From Nissolia schottii (Eukaryota > Streptophyta > Magnoliopsida > Fabales > Fabaceae), in the NCBI GenBank assembly GCA_003254905.1, contig QANU01029114.1, forward strand, positions 161,039-225,038: a DNA stretch of 64,000 nucleotides, given 5' to 3'. Made by a program: the position numbers and the translations under genes. Under the pieces are notes generated by a model that had not been told where the DNA came from, ran no database searches, and saw nothing but the letters and a program-made list of their open reading frames with translations. This document shows positions 27,640 to 39,645 of this stretch, piece by piece; the stretch's first letter is position 1; each line of letters begins with the position of its first letter.

Positions 27640-29130
27640 GATGACAATTTATCGTTAATTATAGCCAGCGATCTCTCCCCTCTGCAAGAAGAGAGTTTGG
27701 TCGTTGTGCTACAAAAGCACAAGAAAGCCATTGGTTGGACCATAGATGACATCATCGTGATTATCCCCTCCATATGTACATACAGGATACTCTTGGAGGA
27801 AGGGGCAAAGCCAGTTTGGCAACCGCAGCAACAAATCAACCCACTCATTCTGGATGTTGTAAAAAAGGAAGTGACGAAGCTCTTAAAAGTTGGCATCATC
27901 TATCCTATCTCTGACAGTGAGTGGGTGTGCCCAGTGCATGTGGTCCCTAAGAAATCTGGGATCACTATGGTGAAAAATGTGAGCAATGAGTTGATTCCTA
28001 CCAGAGTGCAGAACAACTGGCGTGTCTGTATTGATTACAGATGTCTCAATGACGCCACCCTTAAGGATCACTATCCCCTGTCTTTCATTGATCAAATAAT
28101 TGAGAGGTTGACAGGGAAATATCACTATTTCTTTTTTGATGGCTACATGGGGTATTTTCAGATCCACATTGCCCTAGAGGATCAAGAAAAGACCACTTTC
28201 ATTTGTCCCTTCGACATGTTTGCTTATTGGCGGATGCCCTTTGGGCTTTGCAATGCACTCACCACATTCCAACGGTGCATGACGAGCATCTTTTTTAAGT
28301 TGTTGGAGGACTGCATGGAGGTATTTATGGATGAATTTATTGTTTTTGGTACTTCTTTTGATTCTTGCTTAGATAGCCTTGCTAGAGTACTTCAGAGTTG
28401 TATTGAAACTAACCTTGTCTTAAACTTTGAAAAATGTCACTTTATGGTTAAACAAGGTGTAGTTTTAGGCCATGTAGTCTCTAGAAAGGGCATTGCTTTA
28501 TAGATATTATTTCCTCCCTACCTTACCCCGAATGCGTACTGGAGATTCGTTCTTTTCTTGGACATGCAGGTTTTTACAAGAGGTTTATCAAGGACTTCAG
28601 CAAGATTGTTCATCCCCTCACTTCCCTGCTGCAGAAGGACATAGACTTTAACTTTGACGATAAGTGCAGGAAAGCATTCGACAACTTGAAGCACTCCTTG
28701 ACGACAACTCTGGTCATTCAACTGCCAGATTGGGGGTTGCTGTTTGAGTTGATGAGCGATGCATCAAACTATGTTGCGGGCATTGTGCTTTCTCAACGGG
28801 TTAGTAAGTTGCCTCATGTGATATCTTATGCTTCTAGGACTTTGGATGTTGCACAGTCTAACTACACCACCACTGAAAAAGAGCTTTTAGCTATAGTTTT
28901 TGCCCTCGATAAATTTTGATATTATTTGGTTGGTTCCAAGGTGGTGGTGTATACGAATCATGCAGCCTTGAAGTAGCTTTTGAAAAAGCCCGAGGCCAAA
29001 CCAAGGCTTATCAGATGGATGTTACTGCTCCAAGAATTTGATTTGGAAATCAAAGATAAAAGTGGGGCTGAAAACTTAGTAACAGACCATCTGAGTCACC
29101 TGAAGCACATTTCAGCTAACCCATTCCCAC
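27640..29130 (+). pseudogene. Athila-like reverse transcriptase and RNase H
   Basis: The reverse transcriptase (27697-28503) shows VHVVPKKSG, NNWRVCIDYRCLND, FFFDGYMGYFQI and WRMPFGLCNA. The catalytic box reads FMDEFIVFG instead of the expected YxDD or FxDD form, so the second metal-binding Asp is Glu. A TAG at 28501 ends this frame. RNase H follows in pieces (28560-29100): ELMSDASNYVAGIVL, SYASRTLD, TEKELLAIVFALDKF, then TGA, and YTNHAALK, then TAG. The enzyme cannot be made intact. Confidence 0.8.
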
Positions 29131-29329
29131 TTCGGGATGATTTTCACAATGACTCCTTGTTAGCGATGTCTGAGAGACCATGGTACGTTGACATCGTAAA
29201 TTACTTGGTCTCGAATAAAGAGTCCCCACAATTTTTGAAAAACAAACTGGCAAAGTTGAAAAGCGATGCTAAGTATTACCTGTGGGAAGACCCTTACCTC
29301 TGGAGAATTGGCAGTGACGAGGTAATTCG

Positions 29330-31050
29330 ATGATGTGTTCCAGACACCGAGTTTGAGTCCATCATTCAATTTTGCCATACTTTTGCGAGTGGTGGCCACT
29401 TTGGGCCCCAATGCATGGCCATGAAGGTTTTGGACTCAAGATTTTACTAGCCTTCTAGGGGTGTTCATAGCTTGGTGCCCAATTTTAATTGGGGTCAATT
29501 TTAAAAAAATATAAAAAAAAAACCCCAATTTTAGTTCATACCGGGTTCGGGTTTAGCCTCGGGTCACCTAGCCCGGCGCGGCGTTTAGAAATCTATGTCT
29601 ATTATAGTTAAACTGTATCTATTTCAGTGTTTATAAATCTATTAGAGTGCACATATTATTTTTTTTGTTGTTTATGTTCTACTAAAATTATGAAAGTTTG
29701 AATGAGAATGCTAATGTTATAAATTTTATTTCATTTTGTTGTAGTGTTTGAAATTAATGAGTGTTTAGTTAGGAAATATATATAATGTTTAATTTGCAAT
29801 TTTTTTAACTTAATTTTTTAATGGATTTTATTTTTTATTTTGAATTTTGAGATAGTTTTGGCCCATTTTTGGCTCAGTCCAAAGCTGGGTTTTAACTCGG
29901 CCCGAAGATGATCGAGTCTATCGGGTTTAGGGTCGGGTTCGGGTCCTAAAAATTGGCCTGGTCTAAATATAGGGCCAGGTTCGGGTAAAGGCCAACCCGG
30001 CCCAACCCGACCCATGAACTCCCCTATGGCCTTCATTGTTTAAAGATGCCCATAAATTTTGCAAATCATGTGAGCAATGCTAGAGAACGGGCAATATAAC
30101 TTGGAGGAATGAGATGCTCCAACAACCATTGTTATTTTGTGAAGTATTTTTATGTATGAGGCATCGACTTCATGGGCCCATTTCCTGTATCTCATGGTTT
30201 TTCTTATATTCTTTTGGTTGTGGATTATATGGCTAAATGGGTGGAAGTAATTGCCACGAGGACTAACGACGCCGTTGTAATTGTGTCTTTTGTTCAATCC
30301 AATATCATTTGCAGGTTTGGAATGCTAAGAGCTATTGTCAGTGACCAAGGGACCCATTTTTGTAACGGAAGCATGGAAGTTTTGCTTTATAAATATGGGG
30401 TTGTTCATAGGGTATCTACCCCCTACCATCCCCAAACTAACGAGCAAGCTGAAGTGTCTTACTGGGAAATTAAGGGGATCCTTGAAAAGATGGCCAAGCC
30501 AAACAAGAAAAACTGGTCACTTCGTTTGGATGATGCTCTCTGGGCATATAGAACCACGTACAAGACTCCTATTGGGATGAGCCCATTTCGGCTGGTATTT
30601 GGCAAGCCTTGCCACTTGCCAGTGGAATTAGAGCATCGGGCATATTGGGTGGTCAAACAATGCAATCTAGACTTGGAGCAAGCTAGATGCCACTGGAATT
30701 TACAACTCCAACAATTAGAAGAACTTTGGTTAGATGCTTATGAGAGCTCCCGATTGTACAAGGAAAAGACCAAGCTGTTCCACGATAAGCACATCCTATG
30801 GAAATCTTTCCAAGAAGGAAAACTGGTGTTACTCTACAACTTTCGGATGCCTAGGAAACTTTGATCTCAGTGGGATGGCCCCTATGTGGTCACTAAAGTC
30901 CACCTATACGGTAAGATTGAGCTCAAAGATCCAAAGATCGTCAGTACATTTGCGGTCAAAGGACACCGTCTTATGGCATACCACAACACTGCCTATAGTT
31001 TCAAGGAGGAATTGGAGGTTCAGTTTCTTGCCTCCACATAACAAATAGAG
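29330..31050 (+). pseudogene. Athila-like integrase, split by a hAT element
   Basis: The HHCC zinc finger begins at about 29360 (CHTFASGGHFGP) and is cut at 29455. After the insert it resumes at 30027-30130 with FKDAHKFCKSCERC. The core (30172-30864) has the three acidic residues in [17 protein letters not shown] and NEQAEVS. The C-terminal part ([18 protein letters not shown]) runs to a TGA at 30862-30864, then continues in frame as SQWDGPYVVTKV to about 31040. Confidence 0.8.
29456..30026. mobile_element. hAT-like non-autonomous transposon inside integrase
   Basis: 571 bp. The left end reads TAGGGGTGTTCATAGC and the right end, read inward, TAGGGGAGTTCATGGG. Flanking 8-mers are TAGCCTTC (29448-29455) and TGGCCTTC (30027-30034), matching at 7 of 8. 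The interior is made of phrases such as CGGGTTCGGGT and AACCCGGCCCAACCCGACCC, as usual for this hAT-type family. No transposase. The right-hand 8-mer restores a Trp codon in the surrounding integrase, so it is the ancestral form. Confidence 0.85.
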
Positions 31051-32669
31051 CAGCTACCGCTCGTCCAACTTAAGGATGTTAAACAAAAGTGTTGGGTGGG
31101 AGACAACCCACCGTTTGTGAGTTTTTCTTTCCTTTTCTTTTATTTATTTGTTTTACTTCTTTATTTTTCTTCTTGTCCTGTTTAGTGCACCAAGGCCAGT
31201 GCACTTCTTTAAGTGTGGGGTGGGAAAATTTTGTATGTTTAAGATAGTAGTTTTAACTACGCAATAACTGTGGAAATTCATGAATAGGGGATAATTTAGA
31301 TTGATTGATGATTGATTTGTGCAATGTGAAATGTTGTGTTTGATTATGTATGGTATTACGTTTAATTGAGCCTCTTATAGATCTTGGCATGTTTTAATTA
31401 ATTGGATGATATTACCTAGTGAGCTTTTGAGCCTTTCATAGGATGACAACACTACACGTCATCCTTTTTTTTTTTAATGTGTGTACACTCACTAGTGTTC
31501 AAGTCTAGAACTTGTCTGATTCTCTACATTACACCTTTGCCTGTATGTATGACATGTGACATGATTGAGGCATTCCTTGTGTATTTAGCTTGCATATCCA
31601 TACTAGCCTACCTTGAACATTTTACCCTTGCTAGCCCCTTTGATCCTTGTAGCCTTTTATTGAATAATTAGCATAATACAAGCTAATAAACTGAGAAAAA
31701 CCATGATACACTTAGCTTTAGAGCTTACGGGAATTGTGGTACATTTGTTCATATGTGCTAGGCAACAAGTGTGGGGTTACATGAGGGCATGTAACATTCA
31801 AACTAGGGGGAGAGCGACCGCAACTGCTCCTATTGGTTGGAAAATCTATCAAAGTGCCCATATTAAAAAAATTGAGGCAACTAATCTGCAAAACAACCAA
31901 TTAGGAGCACCGACAGAAACTCTCCCCTGAGCTAATGGGTAAGCGGTGACAAGATTCCCAGGAAGTGTGAAAAAGTATGAATGAAAAAAAAATGAAAAAA
32001 AAAGTGAATGAAAGTGTTTGGGAATTTGTCATCGGGCTAATTGGAGAACAAGAGAAGCTAGTGGAGATCAAGGTCCTTGAACAATTTGTTAAGCACACAT
32101 GCCATGAATTCTGCTGAGTCTTAGGCTTTAGCTTACTGGCCATATGATGTCCCACCTTGACCTTGGCCCCATTACAACCCTTAAAAGACCTCTTGATGCA
32201 TGTCATATATATTTGGTGATCCGTGATACTTAGAAGAAAATCAATCTTATGGAGGCGACTCTAGTGTAGTGTTTGAGAGAGCATTGGATGAGCCTAAACA
32301 CTTTGAGTGACGAGTGACACACACTAACCTGTGAGGCCCAATTGATTTGAACATGCCTTGCTTTATTCTTTGCTCATGATTGATATGCTTGGAAAAAGTG
32401 GTTTTTATTCACAATGATATCATCTCTTGTCGGAATGTACTTGATTTATGAATTAACATGTATATTGCACAATTGCTTGTTAGTTAGCAAGTCGGCTTAA
32501 GTGCCCCCTGAGTTTCGCAGGTTTGTAGGGGGGTGTAAATAAAGTCGCCACACCAAACATATTTTCTTTTTCTTTGATTTGTTTTCTTTAATTTTGTATT
32601 GATTCCTAGTCTGCTTTCATCCTTAGTTCCTTGCATGAGGACATGCAATCGTTCAAGTGTGGAGTATTT

Positions 32670-33840
32670 TGATAGAGGGATTTTATCCCACATCTTTATA
32701 ATCCATAATTGAACATTGCATACCAAAATTGTGTGATTTTGATAGATAATTAATAAGTTTCGCATAATTCCCCTTTTATAAGCACAATTGAGAAATCTGT
32801 AATTTGAGTACCGTTTTAAATGAGTTTTTAATTGTCTCGAGTAACCTATGCATTTAACATCTTGTGTTTGAGTTGTTAGAATCACTGGTGATCGAGTGTG
32901 GTGCAAGAAGGGGAGCAAAAAGAGTAAGGAATGGAAGAAAAAAGCCAAATTTTGAGACACAATGCAACTAGCGCCAGACACGATCACAAAGGCCCAAAAG
33001 GCGTAAAACCTAATTTTAAACACACCAGAGGTTATAAATAGATATAGGGCGAACCCAATTGGGGTCCTCTCTCTCAGTTTCGTGACGACACCTCTTTTGA
33101 CTAGGTTTTCTACATATTCTCTCTCTTTTCACTATGGCAATAGGTTGATGTTAGTGACATTACTCTACTCTCTTAGGTTCAAAGATTATTGAAGCTTTCG
33201 CCACCGCTTTCGAATTCTTGCACGATTCTATTCGTATCTCGCAGTCGAATTAATTAAGGTTTTTATCATTCTCTTCCATTCTCAATTTTCTGTATTTAAT
33301 TTATTATCATAAGCTTTTATCCTCCATCCATGGAGGAGTAGTTTTCCTAATATCTTGCATGCGGTAATTCTAGATTAGGATCAATTAGAGGTTCGCTGCT
33401 TAAGGTTTATTCATTCTTGTTCCTTTCCTAATTGGTGATATAGCGATTACATGTTGTGGTTAGGATTGATTCTAGGTTAATAAACTTTGACGATTGTATG
33501 GTTTATTGGCTTAGGATTTTAGAACTTTAGGGAAACTAATTAGATTTAATTAGGTTGTTCAAGTTAGTTAGAGATCCCAACTAGCAAACAACACCCCTTA
33601 TGAATAATGATTATAGGAACCAATGATAATTGATCTTTAGTCTAGAAACGCCGTATGCGAGGTATTGTCTTAGCTATAGTTATTCATCCTTGCTTGATTC
33701 TCATAAACCCCCCGTTGAATTGTGTCTGGATTTGGTTCATAAATTGCTTCTTCATGAGATGACTCGAGTTAACCTATATTGCATTCCAATTAGATTAATT
33801 TGGTTTTTGAAATTATTTGACAAATAGATAGATGACAAGC
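32670..33840 (+). repeat. Athila-like 3' LTR
   Basis: Begins TGATAGAGGG just after a purine-rich AAGTGTGGAGTATTT (about 32655-32669), the expected polypurine tract. A TATA-like TTATAAATAG lies at about 33034-33043, followed by a CT-rich leader (33066-33140). The end near 33840 is approximate because no second LTR is available for comparison in this element. Confidence 0.6.
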
Positions 33841-34400
33841 TCTGTGTCAATAGACAACTGGGACACTGACACTGACACTGGAAGCTCCTAAGCGTGGACA
33901 CCCTATATGAAGGCATCGCTTCCCCCACAAGAAAAATAATACTAGAGCTGAGAGAAAATTTATACTCAAAGCACAACATTCAGAGGTTTCTGACTGAATT
34001 AGCAGGTAAAAACATTTAGAGCAAAGTTCTATTTATAGGAAAAAACTGACTTGCTCCTCATGGTCCATGCTGTTGCAGTAGTCTACGATCGCTTTCCCCC
34101 TTTCCTTGAATTGCTATAGCGGCTTGGTCCTCTTCTTTTTTGTGTTTGAAAAAACTATGGGTTGTTGCAAGACTGAATGTTAGGAAAAAAAAATCCATAA
34201 TAAGTAATAGGCTTAAGCTCAAACAAAATAATTTAGAAACATACTATCTTTACTTAAGTCAAAACTTAGTTCGACTTAGTCTATTTTTACTCCTAACACT
34301 AAAGGCATTGGTTAACAAAAACTCTAATTATATTTATATTTAGGTGTATGGCAAATGTCATGGCTCGCTAACACTAACAGTAACAACTAGTGTTTCACAT
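33841..34400. other. Intergenic stretch before the TPS promoter
   Basis: No gene seen. It contains tandem CACTGACACTGACACTGG (near 33871), also found in shorter form near 16170. Otherwise AT-rich sequence. Confidence 0.4.
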
Positions 34401-35191
34401 TTTTTTCCATCGATTTTCAACTTCTCCCCCTTCTCACTCCCCCTTTTTTCCCCGCCCCCTTGTCCGCTCAATGGGTACAACGCAGTGCCAGTGACGCACC
34501 AACGAGCAAAAGGCACTTGCACGCGTCACATCCTCCCTCAGCTGGCACGTGCACAGCGCGTGGCCGATCCCTCTCTCCCTGTGCTGCCTGCTGGCAAGTA
34601 GGTCGGCTCACTCGGTTGGACAACCTTATCCAAATTCTTATTAAGTCCCAATAAACTCACCTGCGCCCACTAACTTCTTCCCTCACAGTCCATTCCCATT
34701 GGCCACTGTTCACCGCACCCTATCATTACAATAACGGTCTTGTCACCCATTTGACCCCACACGTGCACAATCGACCTCCCATTGGTCCGTCACGCAAGCA
34801 CGTTTGTCACTGCAGGTGACGATGTACGAAACAGTAGATAAGAGCTGCACGATTATATTGTGCTTAAAAAAACATAAACAAATAAATGAGACAGCCATTG
34901 GTTTTTATTTTTGTTTTAAATGTTGAAGTATTTTCCGGTCACAAGAATTCATATGAATAATATAAATTTATATCAATTATATCGATTAACGTGTAAAAAT
35001 GTTATATTAATAATTAATTCTGTGAATATTCATATTTCGGTACGCTTTCCTATATTTCGTAATACTAATTTTATTTTATTTTTTCATTTCGTGGGAGAGA
35101 AGAATAAGGAGGAGAACGAAGAAGAAGTGGTGAGATCTTGTAAAATAAGAAACCCTAGTTTTGTTCTTCCCCCTTCTTTCGGGTTATTCCC
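34401..35191 (+). promoter_or_regulatory. TPS promoter and first leader exon with two G-boxes
   Basis: A GC-richer block (34440-34820) contains perfect G-boxes CACGTG at 34546-34551 and 34760-34765, the latter as CACACGTGCAC, plus CCAAT-type boxes CCCATTGG (about 34694 and 34779). The leader probably begins after the AT-rich stretch ending about 35080 and its first exon ends at 35191 before GTAAGTTT. Motifs are seen. Their activity is inferred. Confidence 0.45.
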
Positions 35192-35799
35192 GTAAGTTTT
35201 CCCAATCAAAATTCAGCTCCAATCTGCTACTGTTACCAATAAGGATTCTCTGGTTATTGCTTCAATCGCCTAAGGTCTGTTTCATTTTCCCGTTTACTGA
35301 ATTCATTTGCACCGTTTCTGTATTGGTTTGAATTAGGCGAAAGAAAAAAAAAAGGTTTTTTTATTTTTGTATTTGTAGTGTTTTGTTTCTTAGTCGGGTT
35401 TTGTTATCCTTGATCTTATTTTAATTGGAATCAACGGAGTTTTGTTGGTATGATTCTTTTGTTTCTTGTGAAGGGTGTTGGTTCCTATGTTCGTTGAGAT
35501 TATAACCTATGTTGGGGGTTCAAGAATTTGGGGCTTTTGCATACAGTGAAAGATTTGTATACTTCTTACCCATTACCTTGTGTGCCTGTTGTGTCTACAT
35601 TTTGATAATTGTGATTACTTTTTCAGCAGAAAATGACTTGGCATGAATTAGTGTGCTTGATTATCAGTTCATGATTCTTGTTCTCAAGTGCCGATGTTTG
35701 TGCGTGCGTTCTTGGGAGTGTGTTTGTTGGTTGTGAGTTTGGTTGTTTTTTTGTCTCATATTTTGTTACAATTGGTGTTCATTTTGTCAAATTTTGCAG
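35192..35799 (+). other. Leader (5' UTR) intron of the TPS gene
   Basis: Donor GTAAGT at 35192 after TTCCC, acceptor TTTTGCAG ending at 35799, with a T-rich interior typical of plant introns. Splicing leaves a 46-nt stretch without ATG before the start codon. Class II TPS genes commonly have a leader intron. The junctions here are predicted from sequence. Confidence 0.6.
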
Positions 35800-35845
35800 A
35801 GTAAATCAGTTTTGTGGGATTGTGTGCCAATAGGAAGGTGCAAAG

Positions 35846-38800
35846 ATGATGTCAAGGTCGTACACAAATCTTTTAGATTTGGCTTCTGGGAATTTCCCGA
35901 CAATGGGGGGTAGGGAGTTTAAGGAACGGCGGCGGATGCCAAGGGTTATGAGTGTACCTGGTATTGTCACAGAAGTAGATGATGATCAGGCAGTTAGTGT
36001 TTCTTCTGATAATCCATCAACCATTTCTACAGATCGAATGATCATTGTAGCAAACCAACTACCTTTGAAAGCAAAGCGTAGAGAGGACAATCAAGGGTGG
36101 ACTTTCAGTTGGAATGAGGATTCCTTGCTTTTACAACTTAAGGATGGACTTCCAGAAGAGATGGAGGTTCTTTATGTTGGATCTTTACGCGCTGACATTG
36201 ATCCAGCTGAGCAGGATGATGTATCACAGCATTTATTGGATAAGTTCAAATGCGTCCCTACTTTTCTGCCCCCTGATATTTTGACAAAATTTTATGACGG
36301 CTTCTGTAAAAGGCAGTTATGGCCACTTTTTCATTACATGTTGCCATTTTCAACGGATAAAAGCCACCGTTTTGATCGCTCTTTGTGGGAAGCCTATGTG
36401 TTGGCAAATAAGCTATTTTTTCAAAAGGTAGTTGAAATAATAAACCCGGAGGATGATTATATTTGGGTTCATGATTATCATTTGATGGTGCTGCCAACCT
36501 TTATAAGAAGGCGCTTTAACAGGGTTAAAATGGGATTTTTCCTGCATAGCCCCTTCCCATCATCGGAGATATATAGGACTCTTCCTGTCAGGGAAGAGAT
36601 ACTTAGAGCTTTACTGAACTCTGATATCATTGGATTCCATACTTTCGACTATGCTCGTCATTTCCTTTCGTGTTGCAGTCGTATGTTGGGTCTGGAGTAT
36701 CAGTCAAAGAGAGGCTATCTAGGTTTGGAATATTATGGAAGGACGATCAGTATCAAGATTATGCCTGTTGGGATTCACATGGGTCGGATTGAATCAGTTA
36801 TGAGGATGGCAGATGAGGAGTGCAAGGTGAGGGAGCTCAAGCAGCAATTCAAAGGAAAAACCATCTTGCTTGGTGTTGATGATATGGACATTTTTAAAGG
36901 CATTAATTTGAAGATTCTGGCTATGGAGCAGATGCTCAGACAACACCCCAAATGGCAAGGAAGAGCTGTTCTTGTCCAGATTGTTAATCCTGCAAGGGGT
37001 AAAGGGATACACCTAGAGGAGATACATGCTGAAATAGAAGAAAGCTGCGGCAGGATCAACAGAGTGTTTGGGCGGCCTGGTTATGAACCTATTGTTTTTA
37101 TTGATAGATCAGTTTCAATTGCTGAAAAAGTTGCCTATTACAGCCTTGCTGAGTGTGTTATTGTCACAGCTGTAAGGGATGGGATGAACCTAACTCCGTA
37201 TGAATACATTGCATGTAGACAGGGCATATCTGTTTCTGAATCAGGTTCCAATGTCAGTGGCCCAAAGAAGAGTATGCTAGTAATATCAGAATTTATTGGG
37301 TGTTCTCCATCACTCAGTGGGGCTATCCGTGTCAATCCATGGAATGTTGAGGCCACTGCAGAGGCAATGAATGAGGCTATCTCAATGGGTGATGGAGAAA
37401 AGCAGTTGCGGCATGAAAAGCATTACCGGTATGTTAGCACTCATGATGTGGCATACTGGTCACGTAGTTTCTTGCAAGACATGGAGAGGGCTTGCACTGA
37501 CCTTCTAAGAAAACGATGTTGGGGAATTGGTCTTAGCTTTGGATTTAGAGTTGTGGCGCTTGACCCTAATTTTAGAAAGCTTTCAATTGATGCTATGGTT
37601 TCAGCTTATAAGAGGGCAAGGAGTAGGGCCATTTTGTTGGACTATGATGGTACTGTGATGCCACAGAATTCCATTAATAAGAGTCCAAGCAAGGAGGTCA
37701 TCTCTCTCTTGGACACACTCTGTGCAGACTCCAAAAATGTAGTTTTCATTGTTAGTGGAAGGGGGAGGAATAGCTTAAGTGATTGGTTTTTGCCCTGCAA
37801 AAAACTTGGAATTGCTGCAGAACATGGGTACTTCTTGAGGTCTGATCGCACTCCCTATTTGTGATTTGTCATCTTTTCTTTTTTTGCTTATTATTAATGG
37901 TTCAAGATTACTTAGTGAATGGGTCATACAAAGCATATTTTAGGGCAAGAGTTGAACAATAACTTATCCGGTAGGGTTGGAAAGGGCCATTTCTTTTTGC
38001 CTGAATATCTCAAATTTCAGTCATTTCTTCTTTTTTTTTTCCCCCTGAAGTTTGATGGAAACCAATTAGGCGGGGGGTCAAAATAAGCACTACTCAAATC
38101 TCATTTCAAATTTGAAAGTATATAATCATTTAATCTGATCTGAAATCCATTTGTAGTTTAAACTTGTGTAGAGAGCCAGGTAGAAATTTTTATAGAATTG
38201 TATTTTATTGTTGAAGATGTTTTCTGCTACCTCCTCTGTAAATCAATCTGCTGATTGATCGACTCTAGAAGCTACTAAGTTCAGTATATGCGCTTTTTGG
38301 TTTTGAAGATTTGTATGGCCATTCTTGTAAATAGATTTTGCATTTTGCTACAATTTAGGTTCTCATATGGTCTCTGTCATTCTATAATTTTGTCATGTGG
38401 TATCTACTCTTATAATGTGGCAATAAAAGTTTTGAGCATTTTTCAGATGGTCGCAGAGGGCAGAATGGGAAATTTGTGGCAAAAGTTCCGACTTTGGATG
38501 GATGCAAATTGCTGAACCTGTGATGAAACTATATACAGAGGCAACTGATGGTTCCAGCATTGAAAGAAAGGAAAGCGCTTTGGTCTGGCAATACCGGGAT
38601 GCAGATCTTGGTTTTGGATCTGCTCAGGCTAAGGAAATGTTAGATCATCTAGAAAGTGTTTTGGCCAATGAGCCTGTTGCTGCAAAGAGTGGTCAGTTCA
38701 TTGTTGAAGTAAAGCCGCAGGTATGATAATTTCTTTAAATGGTTGTCTAAGATAAGAACGGAGTAGCTTCTTGTTTTACAAGCAGCGGGTTTGTTGTGTG

Positions 38801-39645
38801 TAGCAGAGAGCTTATTCATGCTTCTGCAATTTCATAATTTAGTCATTTATTTATACAAAATGTTGTGGTAAGCTTAGCCATGAAGTTTGGAAATGTGTTA
38901 ATGTCAAACTACAGGCAGGGTGGACCTTTTCTTTACAATAAGAAGGACCATATGTGGAGGAATTTACAAAAAAAATGTTTTCTTTTTTATAATTATATTT
39001 GGTTCTACCACAAGCATACAGTAGAACTTCTCATATGCTGGACACAAGAACCTGACCTATTTTATCCTTCTAAGATATGTAGAACAAGTGAATTTCTTTT
39101 ACATTTCTGTTGTTCGGGGTCGGGCAAGCCTCCTGTTCTTTTACATTTAGTGTTTCTTCCTAAGGTCAAACCTTAAAAAGTGAACGGTAGAATCAATATA
39201 TAACCCACCGGGATGCTATATTTGGCATTGGCGTGATCTTTATAGTTGAGATTGTTGTGCTGGACCCTGAAGAAGAGGGACTGATTCATCCTGATACCTT
39301 TAACCTTATATTTTGCAGGATGTGAGCAAAGGCTTAGTTGCTGAAAAAATATTCTCATCAATGACTGAGAATGGCGAACAGGCTGACTTTGTGCTGTGTG
39401 TTGGTGATGATAGATCAGATGAGGACATGTTTGAAACAATCAGTAACTCAATCTCAAGAAATATTCTTTCCGCCAATGCTTCTGTATTTGCTTGCACGGT
39501 TGGACAAAAACCAAGCAAAGCCAAGTATTACCTGGATGATACTACCGAAGTACTAAGCATGCTAGAATCTTTGGCCGAAGAATCAGAATCTTCACCCAGC
39601 TTAGAAGAAACCGGGGATTCCTTTCAAAGGCAAATGCGACTGTGA
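35846..39645 (+). CDS. TPS9: Class II trehalose-6-phosphate synthase/phosphatase-like protein (TPS9/TPS10 type)
   Basis: Three coding exons, 35846-37839, 38447-38720 and 39319-39645, join in frame to 864 residues, usual for class II TPS (about 850-870). The N-terminus MMSRSYTNLLDLASGNF matches the TPS9/TPS10 group. The glycosyltransferase-20 domain spans about residues 60-545 (HDYHLMVLPTF, FFLHSPFPSSEIYR, RDGMNLTPYEYI). The phosphatase-like HAD domain follows, with DYDGT at 599-603, SGRGR, AAEHGYF and GDDRSDED at 785-792. Class II proteins keep these motifs, but most show little or no measured enzyme activity and are thought to regulate trehalose-6-phosphate and SnRK1 sugar signalling. Exon 1 appears to read on to a TGA at 37864, but the true donor is GAG|GTCTGA at 37840, since the next exon restores the RWS motif. 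The symbol denotes the nearest Arabidopsis type and is not a tested orthology. Confidence 0.92.

Larger units (their letters stand above)
26281..33840 (+). mobile_element. 5'-truncated Athila-like Ty3/gypsy retrotransposon
   Basis: Order on the plus strand is gag C-terminus, protease, reverse transcriptase, RNase H, integrase, a 1.6-kb non-coding spacer, polypurine tract and 3' LTR. The gag-protease phrases (VEVNIPLLEVIRQIPKYAKF, LADMGAAINVMPKSIYKSL) are those of the Athila lineage. No 5' LTR is seen, so the element is truncated at its left. The spacer (31050-32655) has no envelope-like frame and contains the hairpin phrase GGTGGGAGACAACCCACC near 31097, common after integrase in this lineage. 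Frameshifts, stops and an inserted hAT element show it is dead. Confidence 0.85.

Noticed and set aside
37840..37864. TGA ending the first TPS frame as a truncated protein
   Set aside because: A GT donor at 37840 and the in-frame continuation in the exon at 38447 show this is intron sequence.
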